In this document: positions 30,511 to 42,000 of the stretch, piece by piece
Numbering within the stretch: position 1 is the first letter of the stretch
Layout: each line of letters opens with the position of its first letter
DNA from: Symsagittifera roscoffensis
Lineage: Eukaryota; Xenacoelomorpha; Acoela; Convolutidae
Reading direction: 5' to 3'
Assembly: GCF_963678635.1 (NCBI RefSeq)
Contig: NC_087068.1
Span: forward strand, 40,693,649-40,757,648
DNA length: 64,000 nucleotides
Program-made: the position numbers and the translations under genes
The notes under the pieces: model-generated
The model's input: only the letters and a program-made list of their open reading frames with translations
What the model was told of the DNA's origin: nothing
The model's database searches: none

Positions 30511-31005
30511 TCCTAACGAGTCCCTGCGCTGAATACTTTGTCACAAAAACAATTTTCGTATGATTCAATGGCGACGCACACGTACCGCAAACGAATTCAA
30601 GTTAAATTACTTAACGCTGCCTTCTCGATCTCGTAAGTATCAAGAGTGTCTCTTAGGTTTCTCAATGACAATCTTAGTGACTCAGCTAGAGTTACACACA
30701 CAGGGCCTGCTCAGTATTGATATAATGCTAGCTCATCCCTGTCGTATATTATAACAGTATCACAAAATTTCACAAGATATAATCAACACACCAAACACAA
30801 TAGATAATCAGATAAGAATATCCTACAGGTAACAGCGACCTTTTGTCAGTATCAATTTATCGCCACACAATTTATCAAGTCACTGCTTTGTTAAAATTAA
30901 ACAATCTTTGATAAAAAGCAGTGATGACTCAGAAACAGATCAATAAAACTTAGTCTTAAAGAAAAAGACTTCCCTCAATCCGAAAGAACAAAGCCCAGGA
31001 CACAG

Positions 31006-31292
31006 TCTTCTCAAGTTGGTGTGTATTTGCTTAATACACCCACCGAGGTCTTCTTTTAGGTGCCCTGTGATTGCCCGAGCTGTCCTATTAAATGGCTCAA
31101 GGCAACCTCTGATCGAAAATTTCCAAAGTCTATGAAAAAGCTCTCCCACACCCGGACTGCTCCAAGTGCACGAGAGTAGGGAACAACTTTTCTTCTCAAG
31201 TGAGTGTGTATTTGCCTAATACACTCACCGAGGTGTTCCTTTATTTGTTCCCGGATTGCCCGAACTTTCCTATTAAGTAGCTCAAGGCAACC
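31006..31292 (-). repeat. Duplicated 102-bp hairpin block in the element A leader
   Basis: A segment of about 102 bp at 31006-31107 recurs at 31191-31292 with roughly 15-20% difference. Each copy has a stem-loop; on the plus strand copy 2 pairs GTGAGTGTGTATT with AATACACTCAC and copy 1 pairs GGTGTGTATT with AATACACC. The arms differ between copies at matching positions, so pairing is kept. Confidence 0.6.
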
Positions 31293-31514
31293 ACACAACC
31301 AAAATCACAATCAAAAAAAATTTGCTCGGGCACTTCTGATACACCCGATCTTGAATCCAAAGTTGATCACAAATTTCCGGGTCAAAATGGGCTCTTATGA
31401 TCCTAATAAGCACGCCTAATATCCTAATATGATTTAAATTAAATGGATATTTTCCTTTTCCCAAATTGCCACAGAAGATTTCCTCAAGTTTCTAACTTTG
31501 GGTTGTTTTGAAGG

Positions 31515-32030
31515 TTTAAGACACTCCGGAGGGTTACTTCGGAGGGTTGTTAAGACACTTAGCCTACTTCGGAGGGTACCTTAATCACCCAAGTCACTTC
31601 GGAGGGTCCCCCTAAATTTACTAAGGAGGGTCAATAAGATGCTTAATATGCTCCGGAGGGTTACTTCGGAGGGTACCTCCAAAATTTTCAAATTTCTGAG
31701 CTTCACTCAGAAGGGCCTTCAATTAACTTCAGGAAGCGTCAAAACAAGCTAAATTCTCTATCAGGGGGCTGTCTTAACTTCTTTGGATAACCTCGTGGAA
31801 ATTTTTCACTAAGGAGGGTTGCTAAGGGCCTTAGCTGACTCCAGAGGGTTACCTCGTAGGGTTCCTCAAAAATCAAGAAAAAAGGTTGTGTTACCGCAAC
31901 AAAGCCTCCAAAAGCGGTCTACCTGACTTAAAACTAGGTTGGCTGACTCGGTCAACCTTCCCACTTGAATAAAAAGATGTTTTGATAAAATTTTCTGCCG
32001 CTCGGAGGGTTACCTGTAATTTGGACCCTC
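31515..32030 (-). repeat. Iterated ACCCTCCGAAG motif in the element A leader
   Basis: On the plus strand TTCGGAGGGT or close variants (TCCGGAGGGT, AAGGAGGGT, GCTCGGAGGGT) occur about a dozen times at irregular spacing. It is not a clean tandem array. Isolated copies recur near 32360, 32900, 33470 and 33540. Confidence 0.6.
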
Positions 32031-33590
32031 CGAACCAACAAATTCTAAAAAATTTTACTTTTCCGAGATTATCAACCCAAAAACGGTTGCGGTCCGGAAA
32101 ATTGGTCCAAAATGTCGACTTATGGTACCAAAATTATCCCGATCGGATGACTAGTCTTTGAGAAATTGCCAAAAACGTGTTTGTCCAAATGGCCTTTTTT
32201 CACCACCTGTATAGGTTCTGAGAAACTTTTTCCGCAATTCCTATCGAAAGTGCCTAAAAATAATTGAAACGAGCGTAGTAGCCCTGTACGGCACTGGAAT
32301 AGTGCAAAAAACCGGATCAAAATTGGTTTGGAGACAAAAATTTGGCCAATAACTATCAAACTTGGACCCTCCGATTCCTTCCTTTTCCGATCCTTAAGTC
32401 GTTAGCTCTATCTACGGAGCTGATCGGAGGCTTACTCAAGAATTTCTCTAGTAACCGAGCACGTTATGCTAGCACGCTCCTAACGCAAAAAATTTTATTG
32501 CTCCAACTCCAAAACTCAAAAACTCGATCCCCAAAACAGATTGACAATATTCAGAAAATTATCGAAATTTTGACCGAAAAATTTTGGTTTTTTCCAACTT
32601 TTACTGAGTCTTTTCTCACGCGGTTTCTTTAGTTAGGGGGATCGAACTACGTAGCTATTCCCTATGTAAAAGCTTTTTGTTGCTCGGAAAAGCTCGGATA
32701 TCCAAAAACTTTGGGGTCTACAGTTTGATCGAAAATCGATGATTTTCGACAAAATTGGGTGTTTTTTGGGTCTTATTTAGGAGATAAGTAATATGTAATA
32801 AGGATAATAACCTATTAGTAGTCGTTAATAAATAGTACTATACCCTCCTTTGCACCAAAATACCCGAATTAAGACCCTTAACTCGGAAATTTGTAATCGA
32901 TGGAGGGTACAATCGGACCGCGCCAATCGTGCCCCCCACCACTTAAATTTTAATGAAATAGTACCCGAACGATACTAAAATTGTTTCAACGATACCCAAC
33001 AGTCGTTGTGGATGTTGTCCCTGATGTCCCTGTTGAGTGTGGAACACGTTGATCAGCTTGCCACTCTACCATCCGGTCACCGGCAAAATCACCATTAACG
33101 TGCTTAAACACTCAAATTACACTCGAGGGAGGGTATCCAACCCTTCACCAAAACACACAATCTTTCTATCAGAAACGATATAAATAAATCTGAAACAACA
33201 ACAAATAGGAAGGTCAGATCACATCTCGTCCGGAAATAACATATAAACTGTCACATTTTTTACTGTTTTTGGTCTTTTTTGGGTTTTTTACTGTTTTTTG
33301 TACTTTTTCTTGGTTATACACTATTTTTGTTTGGTTTTACGCTTTCTCTTTAATTGTTTTTGGTCCTGGGACCTCAGGACAAGCGGGCTCTAGATTTCCC
33401 ACCTAACCCTCCGGCCCCCGGAATTTTCGGTGTTAACTAAGTTAAAAAGCTAAATAGTACTGGACGGAGGGTACGCAACTTCCCCCAGTACAATAACGGT
33501 CATTAAGGCCTCTAACTCGGGCGTACGCCCGGAGCGGAGGGTTCGTCGCTGAAACGCTTGCTGATCATGATGGTCTTATGCCTTTGACAG

Positions 33591-33608
33591 GCCCACCCAG
33601 GAGCGCCA
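33591..33608 (-). promoter_or_regulatory. Element A primer-binding site
   Basis: The sense strand reads TGGCGCTCCTGGGTGGGC starting 12 bases inside the 5' LTR. TGG complements a tRNA CCA end. Element B has the same first 15 bases at the same place, which supports function. The matching tRNA would have a G discriminator and acceptor 3' strand CAGGAGC; I could not assign the amino acid. Confidence 0.7.
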
Positions 33609-33620
33609 TAAAAACGTCTA

Positions 33621-34507
33621 TGTAACATTCGCCCAAATACTACACAGCGACGGAGCGTAGAAAAAGTACCTATTAACGACTGGCAGGCGTCAGTTACCTT
33701 AATCCTACTCGCTTTTCACCGTCTCGACCTTGCCAGTTGATTTTCTGGTCTGTCTAGGGCAAAGTAAAAAGTTACCATTTTTAGGCCATCAGTCAAACGA
33801 CTTTTGATCAGCTTTCGTTTACATGCAAACACAACCACATAGCTGAGTCTCGGATCCTCAGACTACTTGATTGTCATTAAAAACACGGCTCGAACAACCT
33901 ATTTTAACATGTTTTTGTGTGACAGTTCTATATTAAATCCATTGGAGATGGATTGACCCTTTCCTCTTTCTAGCTACTCATATTCTGAAATATCAAGCAA
34001 TAACGGTGTTAATTAAGAGATCTATGACATTCAGGTAGCTACAAAGTTGGCTCTATACAGTCCCTTCACATAAACAGTCTCTGGGGGACCAAGCCTCCGC
34101 TCCCGTGATATTCCAGCGATAACGCTCTTATCTCTTCTGATTTGCGTCCCGGGAGGGTTCCGTGGTATATTTCTTCCCCCACTGAAGCCTCCTTCTCCAC
34201 CAATATTCACTCTTAAGGTCCTTATCGTGTGTTGTTGCCACGATACGAGGCTTCGTATTTCTCGTCTCCTGTACGACTGTTTTTCACAATTTCTGTCGTT
34301 GTTCTTTTTATTTTCGTCACTTTTTGGCTCAAAATGGCCGTTTTTCGTATTTCTGAGAAATGTCAACTTGAAAATCGAAATTTTAAAAAATAAATATTCC
34401 AGAACTTTCTGACCCTCCTTTAAAGCACTTTTTTGCTGTTAAGGCCTTTTCTCTCTGTTTCGAGCTTCGTCGGAAGGTTGCGCTGTGCCATCTGGCAGAA
34501 TGGCACA
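33621..34507 (-). repeat. Element A 5' LTR
   Basis: This is 887 bp, starts TGTGCCATTC and ends CGAATGTTACA on the sense strand, so it has the usual TG...CA ends. It is adjacent to the primer-binding site on its inner side. A 111-codon frame on the minus strand (34366-34031) is present in both LTRs, but its conservation follows from LTR identity and it is not called as a gene. Confidence 0.95.
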
Positions 34508-34952
34508 AAGAAACTTGAATTGAAACATTATTTTGTGTAATTACCAGCATATACAAATTCAATCCCGCATAAAAGATGAAGAAACCAGTTTTAGTTGCGC
34601 GTGTGTTTTTGAAATGCATACTTAGTACAGAATACTTAGTTTCCCAAAAACTACAACTTCTCAAAAGTTTTCCCAGTGTCGAGAAAAACTGATAAATACG
34701 CAATCAACCTCGCCTGGAAACCTCTTACTGGCGCAATGCCTTACCGCTAAGCAAATACAACTTTAATCTGAATAAATCACAATTCATAGAGGGCATTTTT
34801 TTAATTAAACAGATGGGAACCGACCAAAACCCTTCTCAATTGTGCATGTAGTGCAAATTTTAAATTGACACATGCCCTGCACTGTGCAAAGGGCGGTTAC
34901 ACACACAAGACACAATGAAATTCGAGAAACATTCGCCAAACTTATGAACGAG
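34508..34952. repeat. Tandem repeat unit 2, middle part (between elements A and B)
   Basis: This is the continuation of the repeat unit interrupted at 10146, corresponding to unit 1 positions 4152-4616. The join shows that A inserted after AAAAG; the bases AAG at 10144-10146 recur at 34508-34510 as the short target duplication. The segment ends at 34952, where the left LTR of element B starts. It carries the first part of the non-LTR reverse-transcriptase remnant. Confidence 0.92.
34688..34952 (+). pseudogene. Non-LTR reverse-transcriptase remnant, unit 2, 5' piece
   Basis: This is the first part of subrepeat 1 of the reverse-transcriptase tail, including the zinc-finger-like ALHCAKGGYTH segment. 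It is cut at 34952 by the insertion of element B and continues at 58335 after that element. It was already disabled by frameshifts shared with unit 1, so B landed in dead sequence. Confidence 0.7.
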
Positions 34953-35866
34953 TGTAACATTCGTCTACTGCAGTCACACATGAGGCTTAAGAAAAATAGG
35001 CCCTATAACTATTGGCTCAAGAGTCAGGGACACTATCTCTTGTGTTTTTCTACCTCAAATCAGTCGGAGCCAATTCGGTTCGTTTGTGACATGAGACTAC
35101 GACCCGTTACAGCTTAAAGGCTACTACTCTCCCCACTAAATATCCCCCCACTCTAGAATTAAGAACGTCCTCATACTTAGGTCTCTAGATACCCAAAATA
35201 CATGAACGCCGTTAAAAACCGGGTTGGAACAATCCGTTAAGTTATTTTTTATTAGACAGTGGAACTTTGATCCATTTCAGATGGATCAACCTAAAACTCG
35301 CCTTACCTCAACATAACAATTATAAAACACACTCTAGAAATTTAAATTAGTACTCACATTGTAGCACGCTCAAGAATCGGGAGTAATCAAGTCGGTAATC
35401 AACTCGAGAATTAAATAATGTAAATAAAATGAGTTTAATGTTTGTCAGTTTTAACAACAAGAACAAGTTTGTACTCTAGACTATAGTTTCTCGTGAACCA
35501 TTGGGACCTCAAGCTGTCCGACTTTCCACCGAAGGTTCACTCTAGTCCAGTTTAGAATAATACTCCAGTCAAGTCACAATAATCCAGTTCGTGGGAATAC
35601 GCTTCTTTCTGTTTCGAATGGGAGCTCTACTCTAGATTATTACCGTGACGGAAATTGCGAATAGCAATTTCCTACTGATTTATCTTGCAACTTTCCCGCG
35701 ATTGTCAATCGATTGTTCTGACTTCTCTTTTTTGACTTTCAGTTATCGCGAGAAAATCGTGCATGACAGGCTCCATTCGAATTTTTGAAAAATTAAATTT
35801 CACCCCAAAATTAAGTGTTTTTTGCTTCTCTCAAGGTCAAACTTCCAAATATGACCGACTGGCACA
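34953..35866 (-). repeat. Element B 3' LTR
   Basis: This is the 914-bp partner of the LTR at 57423. Short indels distinguish the two, for example near 35115-35130. Its inner edge abuts GTCCGGGGAGTA (sense). Confidence 0.95.
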
Positions 35867-35901
35867 TACTCCCCGGACTCGAGATCGATGTCCTCATTGC
35901 G
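35867..35901 (-). promoter_or_regulatory. Element B 3' polypurine tract with upstream hairpin
   Basis: The sense strand reads GTCCGGGGAGTA directly before TGTGCC of the 3' LTR. Upstream, CGATG (35886-35890) can pair with CATTG (35895-35899), a weaker version of the hairpin seen at the other three sites, with one G-T pair. Confidence 0.7.
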
Positions 35902-36294
35902 TGCTGTCGTCTGCCAGTGAGTCCCAGAAAATCAAGTGTTGCTCAAGGTACAGTGCCAGTGGTCATTTACAGAAGTTCGCAGCAGACTTAAGTTTATCTA
36001 CACCCCAAAATTCACGGCCATGTAAAATTTTCACACTATCGCTAAACAGCAATCAAAATCTACACACACCTGCACCCTTGAATTCTTGCTTTTTAAGCCA
36101 ATCATTTAAAATTTCTTTTGTCCCATTCAATCAGGAAATTGTCATGCAGCATTTTGATTTATATAGTAAATATAGTATATTAATAACAATATTTAATTCG
36201 TTAAAATTTCTTTTTCTGTGAACCCAGGTTTCACCCGGATCCACACTTAAGCCCCCTTCCCTCTCAAGACTCAAGATCCATTCGAACCATCCAC
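35902..36294 (-). other. Element B 3' untranslated region
   Basis: This is about 390 bases between the end of ORF2 and the polypurine module, AT-rich, with no gene seen. Confidence 0.6.
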
Positions 36295-37077
36295 TCATCT
36301 CGCACTCTTCGCCTTGGAGGTGCCACACCCTGAAGTACTTGATACGGCAAACTGTCTCAACAGTTCTTCTTCATCATCGGAGCTAATCACGATTTCCTCC
36401 CAAGCCTTCAGCTGTTCATAGGATCGCATCCATTCTCTTTGCTCCTGCAACCTCTTTGCCTGGTTGGGTAGTGCCTTCACCCTAGATTCCCGGTTCAAAC
36501 AAAAGGAGTTGTGCAGGCTCAAGCTCACGTTCTTCGCCAGGTCCTCCTCTAGTATCGATTCCCTCGCTTTGGTATTGTCTCTAGACATCTTACCCACTCT
36601 CTTCCATCCTGTCGTGATCGCATTTCGGTGGGTCAACAGGGGTCTCTTGAAAGCTTCTGGCCCAATCTCGGCCTGGAACTGTCGATACTCCTTTTGATGC
36701 TTTCTCATGTGATCTTTCGTTGTCATGTACAACCAAGACGTCAGTGTCGCCCGAAACCATGGAAAGTACCTCAAACGGCTCCATATGTGTCTGACTTCCG
36801 TCGGTATGGCGAATACTTTGCACGCAGTCTCAAACAACTCGAGTCTCCTGCTGTAGTCTATCGCATATATTGACTCAGCCGTTGGCGTCGTCGCTTCCCG
36901 ATACTTCGTTATATTCTCTTCTATCCATCTCAGAGCCAACATCGTACTCACTACTAAGAGCGTCACCTTCTGCCGGTAATCCGGTAGTCCGATCGACCGA
37001 ATTTCTTCCATATCCCACACCAGGCAAAGGTTCTTGTGATCTGGATACCACACAGTGCCAAACAGTGGCATGGGCAT
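36295..37077 (-). CDS. Element B ORF2, C-terminal region
   Basis: This 260-codon frame continues ORF2 after a frameshift near 37,050. It contains LVWDMEEIRSIGLPD, IWSRLRYFPWFRATLTSW, LLTHRNAIT and NVSLSLHNSFCLNRE, all with counterparts in A. It ends with an acidic stretch (SSDDEEELL) and a short basic tail. Family unknown. The first ten or so codons may be out of frame. Confidence 0.75.
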   Translation of the reverse strand: MPMPLFGTVWYPDHKNLCLVWDMEEIRSIGLPDYRQKVTLLVVSTMLALRWIEENITKYREATTPTAESIYAIDYSRRLELFETACKVFAIPTEVRHIWSRLRYFPWFRATLTSWLYMTTKDHMRKHQKEYRQFQAEIGPEAFKRPLLTHRNAITTGWKRVGKMSRDNTKARESILEEDLAKNVSLSLHNSFCLNRESRVKALPNQAKRLQEQREWMRSYEQLKAWEEIVISSDDEEELLRQFAVSSTSGCGTSKAKSAR

Positions 37078-39008
37078 TCTCCATGGGTGATCTCAATGCT
37101 CCTGAGGTTACGCTCCCCCGAGGCTTCCAAGAGAGGCTCAAGCTCTATCATTTTCTCATGCATCGTGTCATTATCTTCCATGTTTGGAGCACCTCCCACA
37201 GGTTTTCCGATCACGTTTTGTCTCTCGTGATCGCTTGTGTTCTCACTCTCCAACTTCAAAAGTTCTTCTCCCCAGATTTCACTCAAGTCATCTCTCAATT
37301 CTTTTGGTACTGTCCCTCTAATTTTTCTCAACAACTTGTGCGAGTGATGCGATATCCGAGCCAACCTCACGCACTTGGGCACTGAGAAGGCCTTGTCCAC
37401 CAGTACTCTCTGGCTGGATGCTTCCACCATCGCTATGTGCAGTGGGTAGTGGCTTCCGCACAAGTTGGCCATCATTGACCCTATCAAGGATTTTGCGTTC
37501 AATGGCAGGCCATAAGCTTCGCTCATGGGAAACCCCATTTCCGCCTCGAGACCAACCTTCCAGCTCCGGATGTGTTTTTGAGTCACCTGCAACACCCCAG
37601 GCCATGATTCTACGCTCAACGCCGTCACTAAATGGTGTTCAGACTCTAGTCTTTCCAGTGACTGCAGACTACACATTCTCGAGAAGAATCCGAGAGCTGT
37701 TGCTATGTTCACCGTAGTTCTCGCGTAACACTCCGCTACTATTTGCACTTCACTTTTCTCCCTTTCCGTGATGTCTTCAAACCAAGTGACCAGGTCTTCT
37801 TTTTGAAAGGACAGTATCCTGACACATGACCGTCCATCGCAGGTGTGCTCTCCGTTCCCACACGTCGAATCCAGACAGCTACCCGGCTCCATCTTCTTTG
37901 CTGACCCGAACTTGCTCGTCTTTTCGCCTGATTCCTGCGTCTGAGGTGAGATTAGCTTGTGCAACACACTCAACTTTGCCAGATCTTCATCTTCCGTTGG
38001 TGCTAACCTCACTCGCTCGGTGGTTTCCTCGATCAGACTCGCGTGGGGATGTGGACACCAGGAGGGTCTTAATAGCTTCCATACCACTCCCAAGTTCGTG
38101 ATTAACAAGCCATTTCCATCGCCCATGTCCACTTCAACTCTCTTGTTCGAACGCGGTATGCTTACCACCTCTGGTCTTTTCCCAAGAATCAGGCCCAGGC
38201 TCGGCCCTTCTTTCTCTACCGTTTCTATTTCCATTATTCTTTCTGTCCAAAACTTCAGTAGCTCCGCCACCTCGTGGTTCCTGTGAGCGCCTCCAGTTTC
38301 TGAGTCTAAGAAGGGGTTGTAGGCTATTCCCATCACTCCTGACACGTATTGGTATTCCCCCTTCTCGCTGGGTCTCGAGTACTGCTCTGACGAGGCCAGG
38401 TTACGGTGAACATCATGCTCTTCTTCGAACTTCTTATCATAAAATCTCCGTACCTCGTCCAGCTTTCCGTGGTTCTCTAGGGATAGTCTGGAACCATCTT
38501 CTTTTTCTATACCAGTACTCTGATACACGTTTAAGATGATCGTTGAGACTCTTTTTTCCACGGTTTTACTTCCGCTCGCTCTCTGGTGGCATGCCAAGAT
38601 GGTACTATCAGACATCATTGACATTATCCATCTCAAGAAACATGTGGCATCCTTCCTCCTAGCCAGGCTCAAGCCTGAATTGTCCCTGGCCACGTGTTGC
38701 ATCAATGCTTGATACACATCTAGCTTTTTGCTTCCCAACTTCAGCCTATCATACGAGGTCAATGTCTCCAACTCTATTCCCACCAGACTCCAGGTGAACA
38801 TTAATTGTCCTGCAGTTCTAACGAAGGGATTCGCCATTAATGGTGGTGCTGATGAGGATGTCCTCATTGCCTCTTCAAAATGATCCTTCAACAAGTTCTG
38901 CCAGGACCTCTTCAGCTGATTCGCCATTTCTATTTTATTAACCTCGGCCTTTTGCTGGGTGGCCCAATTGCGTCGCTTGCGAGCTACTCCACTGTCCAAT
39001 TTCTTCAA
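36963..39008 (-). CDS. Element B ORF2, unknown region, part 2
   Basis: This 681-codon frame follows the TGA without ATG (first codon TTG), in register. It matches A residues about 1400-1997: MKPSWCPHP against LRPSWCPHP, ALGFC/ALGFF, LVTALSVE and FSVPKCVRLAR. A Cys/His cluster starts at Cys378 with the same C-x9-H-x-C-x4-C spacing as in A and may bind zinc. Unlike A, it runs on without a break into EPLLEASG and THGECPCHCLA. It then loses frame near 37,050; its last 30 or so codons are out of frame. Confidence 0.8.
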   Translation of the reverse strand: MKKLDSGVARKRRNWATQQKAEVNKIEMANQLKRSWQNLLKDHFEEAMRTSSSAPPLMANPFVRTAGQLMFTWSLVGIELETLTSYDRLKLGSKKLDVYQALMQHVARDNSGLSLARRKDATCFLRWIMSMMSDSTILACHQRASGSKTVEKRVSTIILNVYQSTGIEKEDGSRLSLENHGKLDEVRRFYDKKFEEEHDVHRNLASSEQYSRPSEKGEYQYVSGVMGIAYNPFLDSETGGAHRNHEVAELLKFWTERIMEIETVEKEGPSLGLILGKRPEVVSIPRSNKRVEVDMGDGNGLLITNLGVVWKLLRPSWCPHPHASLIEETTERVRLAPTEDEDLAKLSVLHKLISPQTQESGEKTSKFGSAKKMEPGSCLDSTCGNGEHTCDGRSCVRILSFQKEDLVTWFEDITEREKSEVQIVAECYARTTVNIATALGFFSRMCSLQSLERLESEHHLVTALSVESWPGVLQVTQKHIRSWKVGLEAEMGFPMSEAYGLPLNAKSLIGSMMANLCGSHYPLHIAMVEASSQRVLVDKAFSVPKCVRLARISHHSHKLLRKIRGTVPKELRDDLSEIWGEELLKLESENTSDHERQNVIGKPVGGAPNMEDNDTMHEKMIELEPLLEASGERNLRSIEITHGECPCHCLALCGIQITRTFAWCGIWKKFGRSDYRITGRR

Positions 39009-42000
39009 TCAGTCCTCCATTTCCTTCAATGTCTCGAGGGCCACCCACCACGTCCGGGAGGTGTTCCTCGTCTTGTTCCTCTCCAATGGATCATTCGTCA
39101 CTTGCTTGCCCGTGGCCTGGTGTGCCTTTGGGATCCATTCTTTGCCGACATCCAATTCCCATGTCTGTCCGTTCGAACCTCTCTTTACGTTTATCTTCTG
39201 AGGCTTGAAGTCTTCCTCCGATGTCGAACTGGTGGAAGCCTCTATTTCCCTTTCTACTTCAAGTGGTCTTCTAAGCTCCGAGCTGCTCTTGTATGCCGCC
39301 GTCTTGCATCGAGCCAAAACCATGGGCGCCGTCTCTCTCAAGTTTCCTTCCGAAACAGCATCCACTGAAGGACTACCCAATCCCTCCACTTCTCTCTTCC
39401 TCTTGCGAGTCTTCACATCTCTGCTTGAGGGTGTTGTAGCTATCATCACTGATTCGACCTCTCTGTCTACCCCCAATCCTTCCAACTCTTGCCTCCCCCC
39501 TGCTCGAGCCTTAAGGATATTAGTACTTTTAATCATATTACTAGTCCCAACCTTATCCCTTTTTATATCATCAACTATTTTATCTACAGTTTTTTGTTTC
39601 AGAGTAGAGCTGTCCTCACATTTTTCTTCTCTAGTCTTCGATCGTGAATTCCTCAGCTCTACCAGCTTGCTCAGCAGCTCTTTTCTCGCCTTCTCATCCA
39701 GGCCCGTTCCTATCAGAAGCGGTTCTCCAAATCTCACGAGTGTGTCCCACAGTTCCTCCTTGAATTTGTCCAGCGTCGTCTCGCTGCCCACTTCTTGATT
39801 GAATTCTTCCAAGAACTCCTGCCAAGCATCGTCCTTCAGGGACCCCAGGAACATGTCCCTGTTCCCTTCGAAAGTGTTCTTTTCCCTTTCCTCCGAGCTC
39901 AAGAGTATCATCCCCATATTGAAGGTCTCATTTGCCAATGGCAATTCCAGATTCTTCCGGGGGGACGGATTCAGAGGTGGGGTGGCAGTATCTGCCCAAT
40001 TCTCCTCGCTCAAGTCTTTCAACAGCTCTTGAGTAGTGAGCTCCTCCCCTGATGGCCTTGGTTCAGGCGTATTCCCCACTTCCATGTCTTCACCGGCTTC
40101 ACTGAGAGTTTCATCCATACTCTCTTCTTCTGAATCATGTCTCCTTCTCTCGAGAATTCTTTTAAACCGGTCCTCAACGGGTCCACTCCTCTTGTCTCCA
40201 GGCGTGTCCACTGACAGTGGTGATGGTGTCGTAGGGTCCAATTTCTTGTATTCCGTTAGGGCTACGTGCAGTTGACCTGCTGCATCTAGTTCTTTTCCCT
40301 CCTGTCTCATTTCCACCTGTTCTAAGCCATAGGGTGCCCTGTACTTTCTCGTTGCAAATTTCATGTCGTCCACCAATGCGACGTGCCCCTCCATCATGAT
40401 CATCCTGCCATCATCCCAAATGGGCAGCATGTTCTCAAGTCCCTCCTGCTCAAGAGCTCTCAAGACTTTTCGCACCTCATATCCGGGGGGCTGCGAACCT
40501 CTCATCTTTTTCGCTTGCGTCGTCCACGAATTTACCTTCGCCTCGCTAGTATGGAAGTAGACCGCCGCCGTGTAGCCGATGAACAGGGGGTCCCAGCCAT
40601 CAGTGAAATACTTCTGCATTTCCTCCGTTGTCATCCTCGCCATTATGGAGGGAACTACCAAGGGGCTGTTCATTCCCAATGTCATCCTCCTGACTATCGG
40701 GAACTCAGGCATGGTGGCTGGGAGGATCTCTTTCTCCATTAAGGCCTCCAGCTCCCTCTTGACCAGCGCAAAGCATTCCTTCCAAGCAGGAATCCTCAAG
40801 ATCTCTCGTCCGTCTGCCGTCAATGGGTTCAAGTTCCAAAACTTGGGATACGTTTCGATGGGGCCCTCTCGCTTGCCTCCCATTCTACATTGCATTTGCC
40901 CCCTGAAGTTGTACACTATCAGCTCGGCATCTTTCACTTTTCCAAAGAGTACCGTGTTGCTCATTCGCGCTCTGAGCACCTCCTGCTGACACCAATTGAG
41001 CGCCGTCCCATCCAGTATGCTGATAAGACTCAAGTGCGTCACAGAGTGACGATACGTTGTCACCAGGGGATCTGGGAATGCGTACGTCACTGCTGGACCA
41101 TAAATGCAGGTCACCACCTCCTCTAGATCCCGGATTATCCCCATAGGGTCCGACCTCATTGACAGGCATAGGTCCGTCAACAGAGGCGTTCCCCTATTCA
41201 TCTTCTTCCATTCTTCTTTCGAGGTTGGATTCTCATCTTCACCTGTCATGTGCCGATTCTGCATCATGAGGTATTGCACTAACAACGTCTTCAACCCTGC
41301 GGCACACTTGTAGGAGTAGGTTTCAATGCTCGAATGGACTCTCCCCATAGACAGAGGCTCTCCATATTCCATCAATCGATGAAACGACACCAATTCCCCA
41401 TGGGTCAAGAGTAATAGAGCCAGATACCCATCAACTCGAATTGTCTCTACTCCTCGACTAAACATGTATGCTGGGCCCATGTTGAACAAGTATCTGGGGT
41501 AGACCAGGTACAAAGCCAAGAGCAGGCTGATGGGCATGCCCAGTATCTCCTGCACGAAGGCTCCAAAGATAGTCGCCGTGGTGCCGAACATTCCTGCCAT
41601 GAATTCCTTTTCCCAGCAAGGACTCAAGAACTTGAGAATCTCATGATCCCTCCTAGTCCTCAGCTCACCCTTGGCGTGCTCTCTCCAGAACCCTCCAATC
41701 GTCACTTCATTGGCGGCCGAGACAAATCTAGCCACCGTCATGTCTCTTACTTCGGCCAGCTCCAGTTGTTTCTCCAGAAAACTCCAGACTTGTTTCACGA
41801 GGGGTGGTGCATCCTCCCTCGTCTTATTCGTGGCGTTCTCCAGCCTTGGTTTCAAAAATGGCCACCAGCCATTCTCTTGCGTCAAGCGATATTTCATCGA
41901 TTCTAATTGCTTTTCCGTCTCGGCCACATTTCTTCTCTCGTTACTAGGACCTCTAGACTTGCTGGTGGAATTTGTGATCTTCACATCCATGCTCCGAAAC

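Larger units (their letters stand above)
30511..33620 (-). other. Element A long leader, non-coding
   Basis: This is about 3.1 kb between the 5' LTR and the first ORF1 frame, with no convincing gene. It contains a duplicated hairpin block (31006-31292), a zone of scattered ACCCTCCGAA-type repeats (about 31515-32030, with isolated copies near 33470 and 33540) and AT-rich stretches. Packaging, dimerisation or a splice donor would be expected here, but none was identified. Confidence 0.7.
10147..34507 (-). mobile_element. Element A: giant Ty3/gypsy LTR retrotransposon, 24.4 kb
   Basis: Two 887-bp direct repeats (10147-11033 and 33621-34507) bound the element. They begin TGTGCC and end GTTACA on the sense (minus) strand, and differ by about 17 substitutions by eye, roughly 2%. 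The flanks rejoin the host repeat unit exactly, with AAG duplicated. Order on the sense strand: 5' LTR, primer-binding site, 3.1-kb leader, ORF1 (Gag, protease, RT, RNase H, integrase, macro-like domain), 480-bp gap, ORF2 (SGNH domains and a long unknown region), 0.75-kb 3' untranslated region, polypurine tract, 3' LTR. ORF order PR-RT-RH-IN with a GPF motif places it in Ty3/gypsy. Several stops and frameshifts make this copy non-autonomous. Giant Metaviridae such as plant Ogre and planarian Burro are known; I cannot tell whether this lineage is described. Confidence 0.95.

Noticed and set aside
12467-30754. Numerous plus-strand open frames across element A, and similar ones across element B
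   Set aside because: They are antisense to well-supported coding regions, lack conservation between A and B as proteins, and follow from GC-rich codon use.
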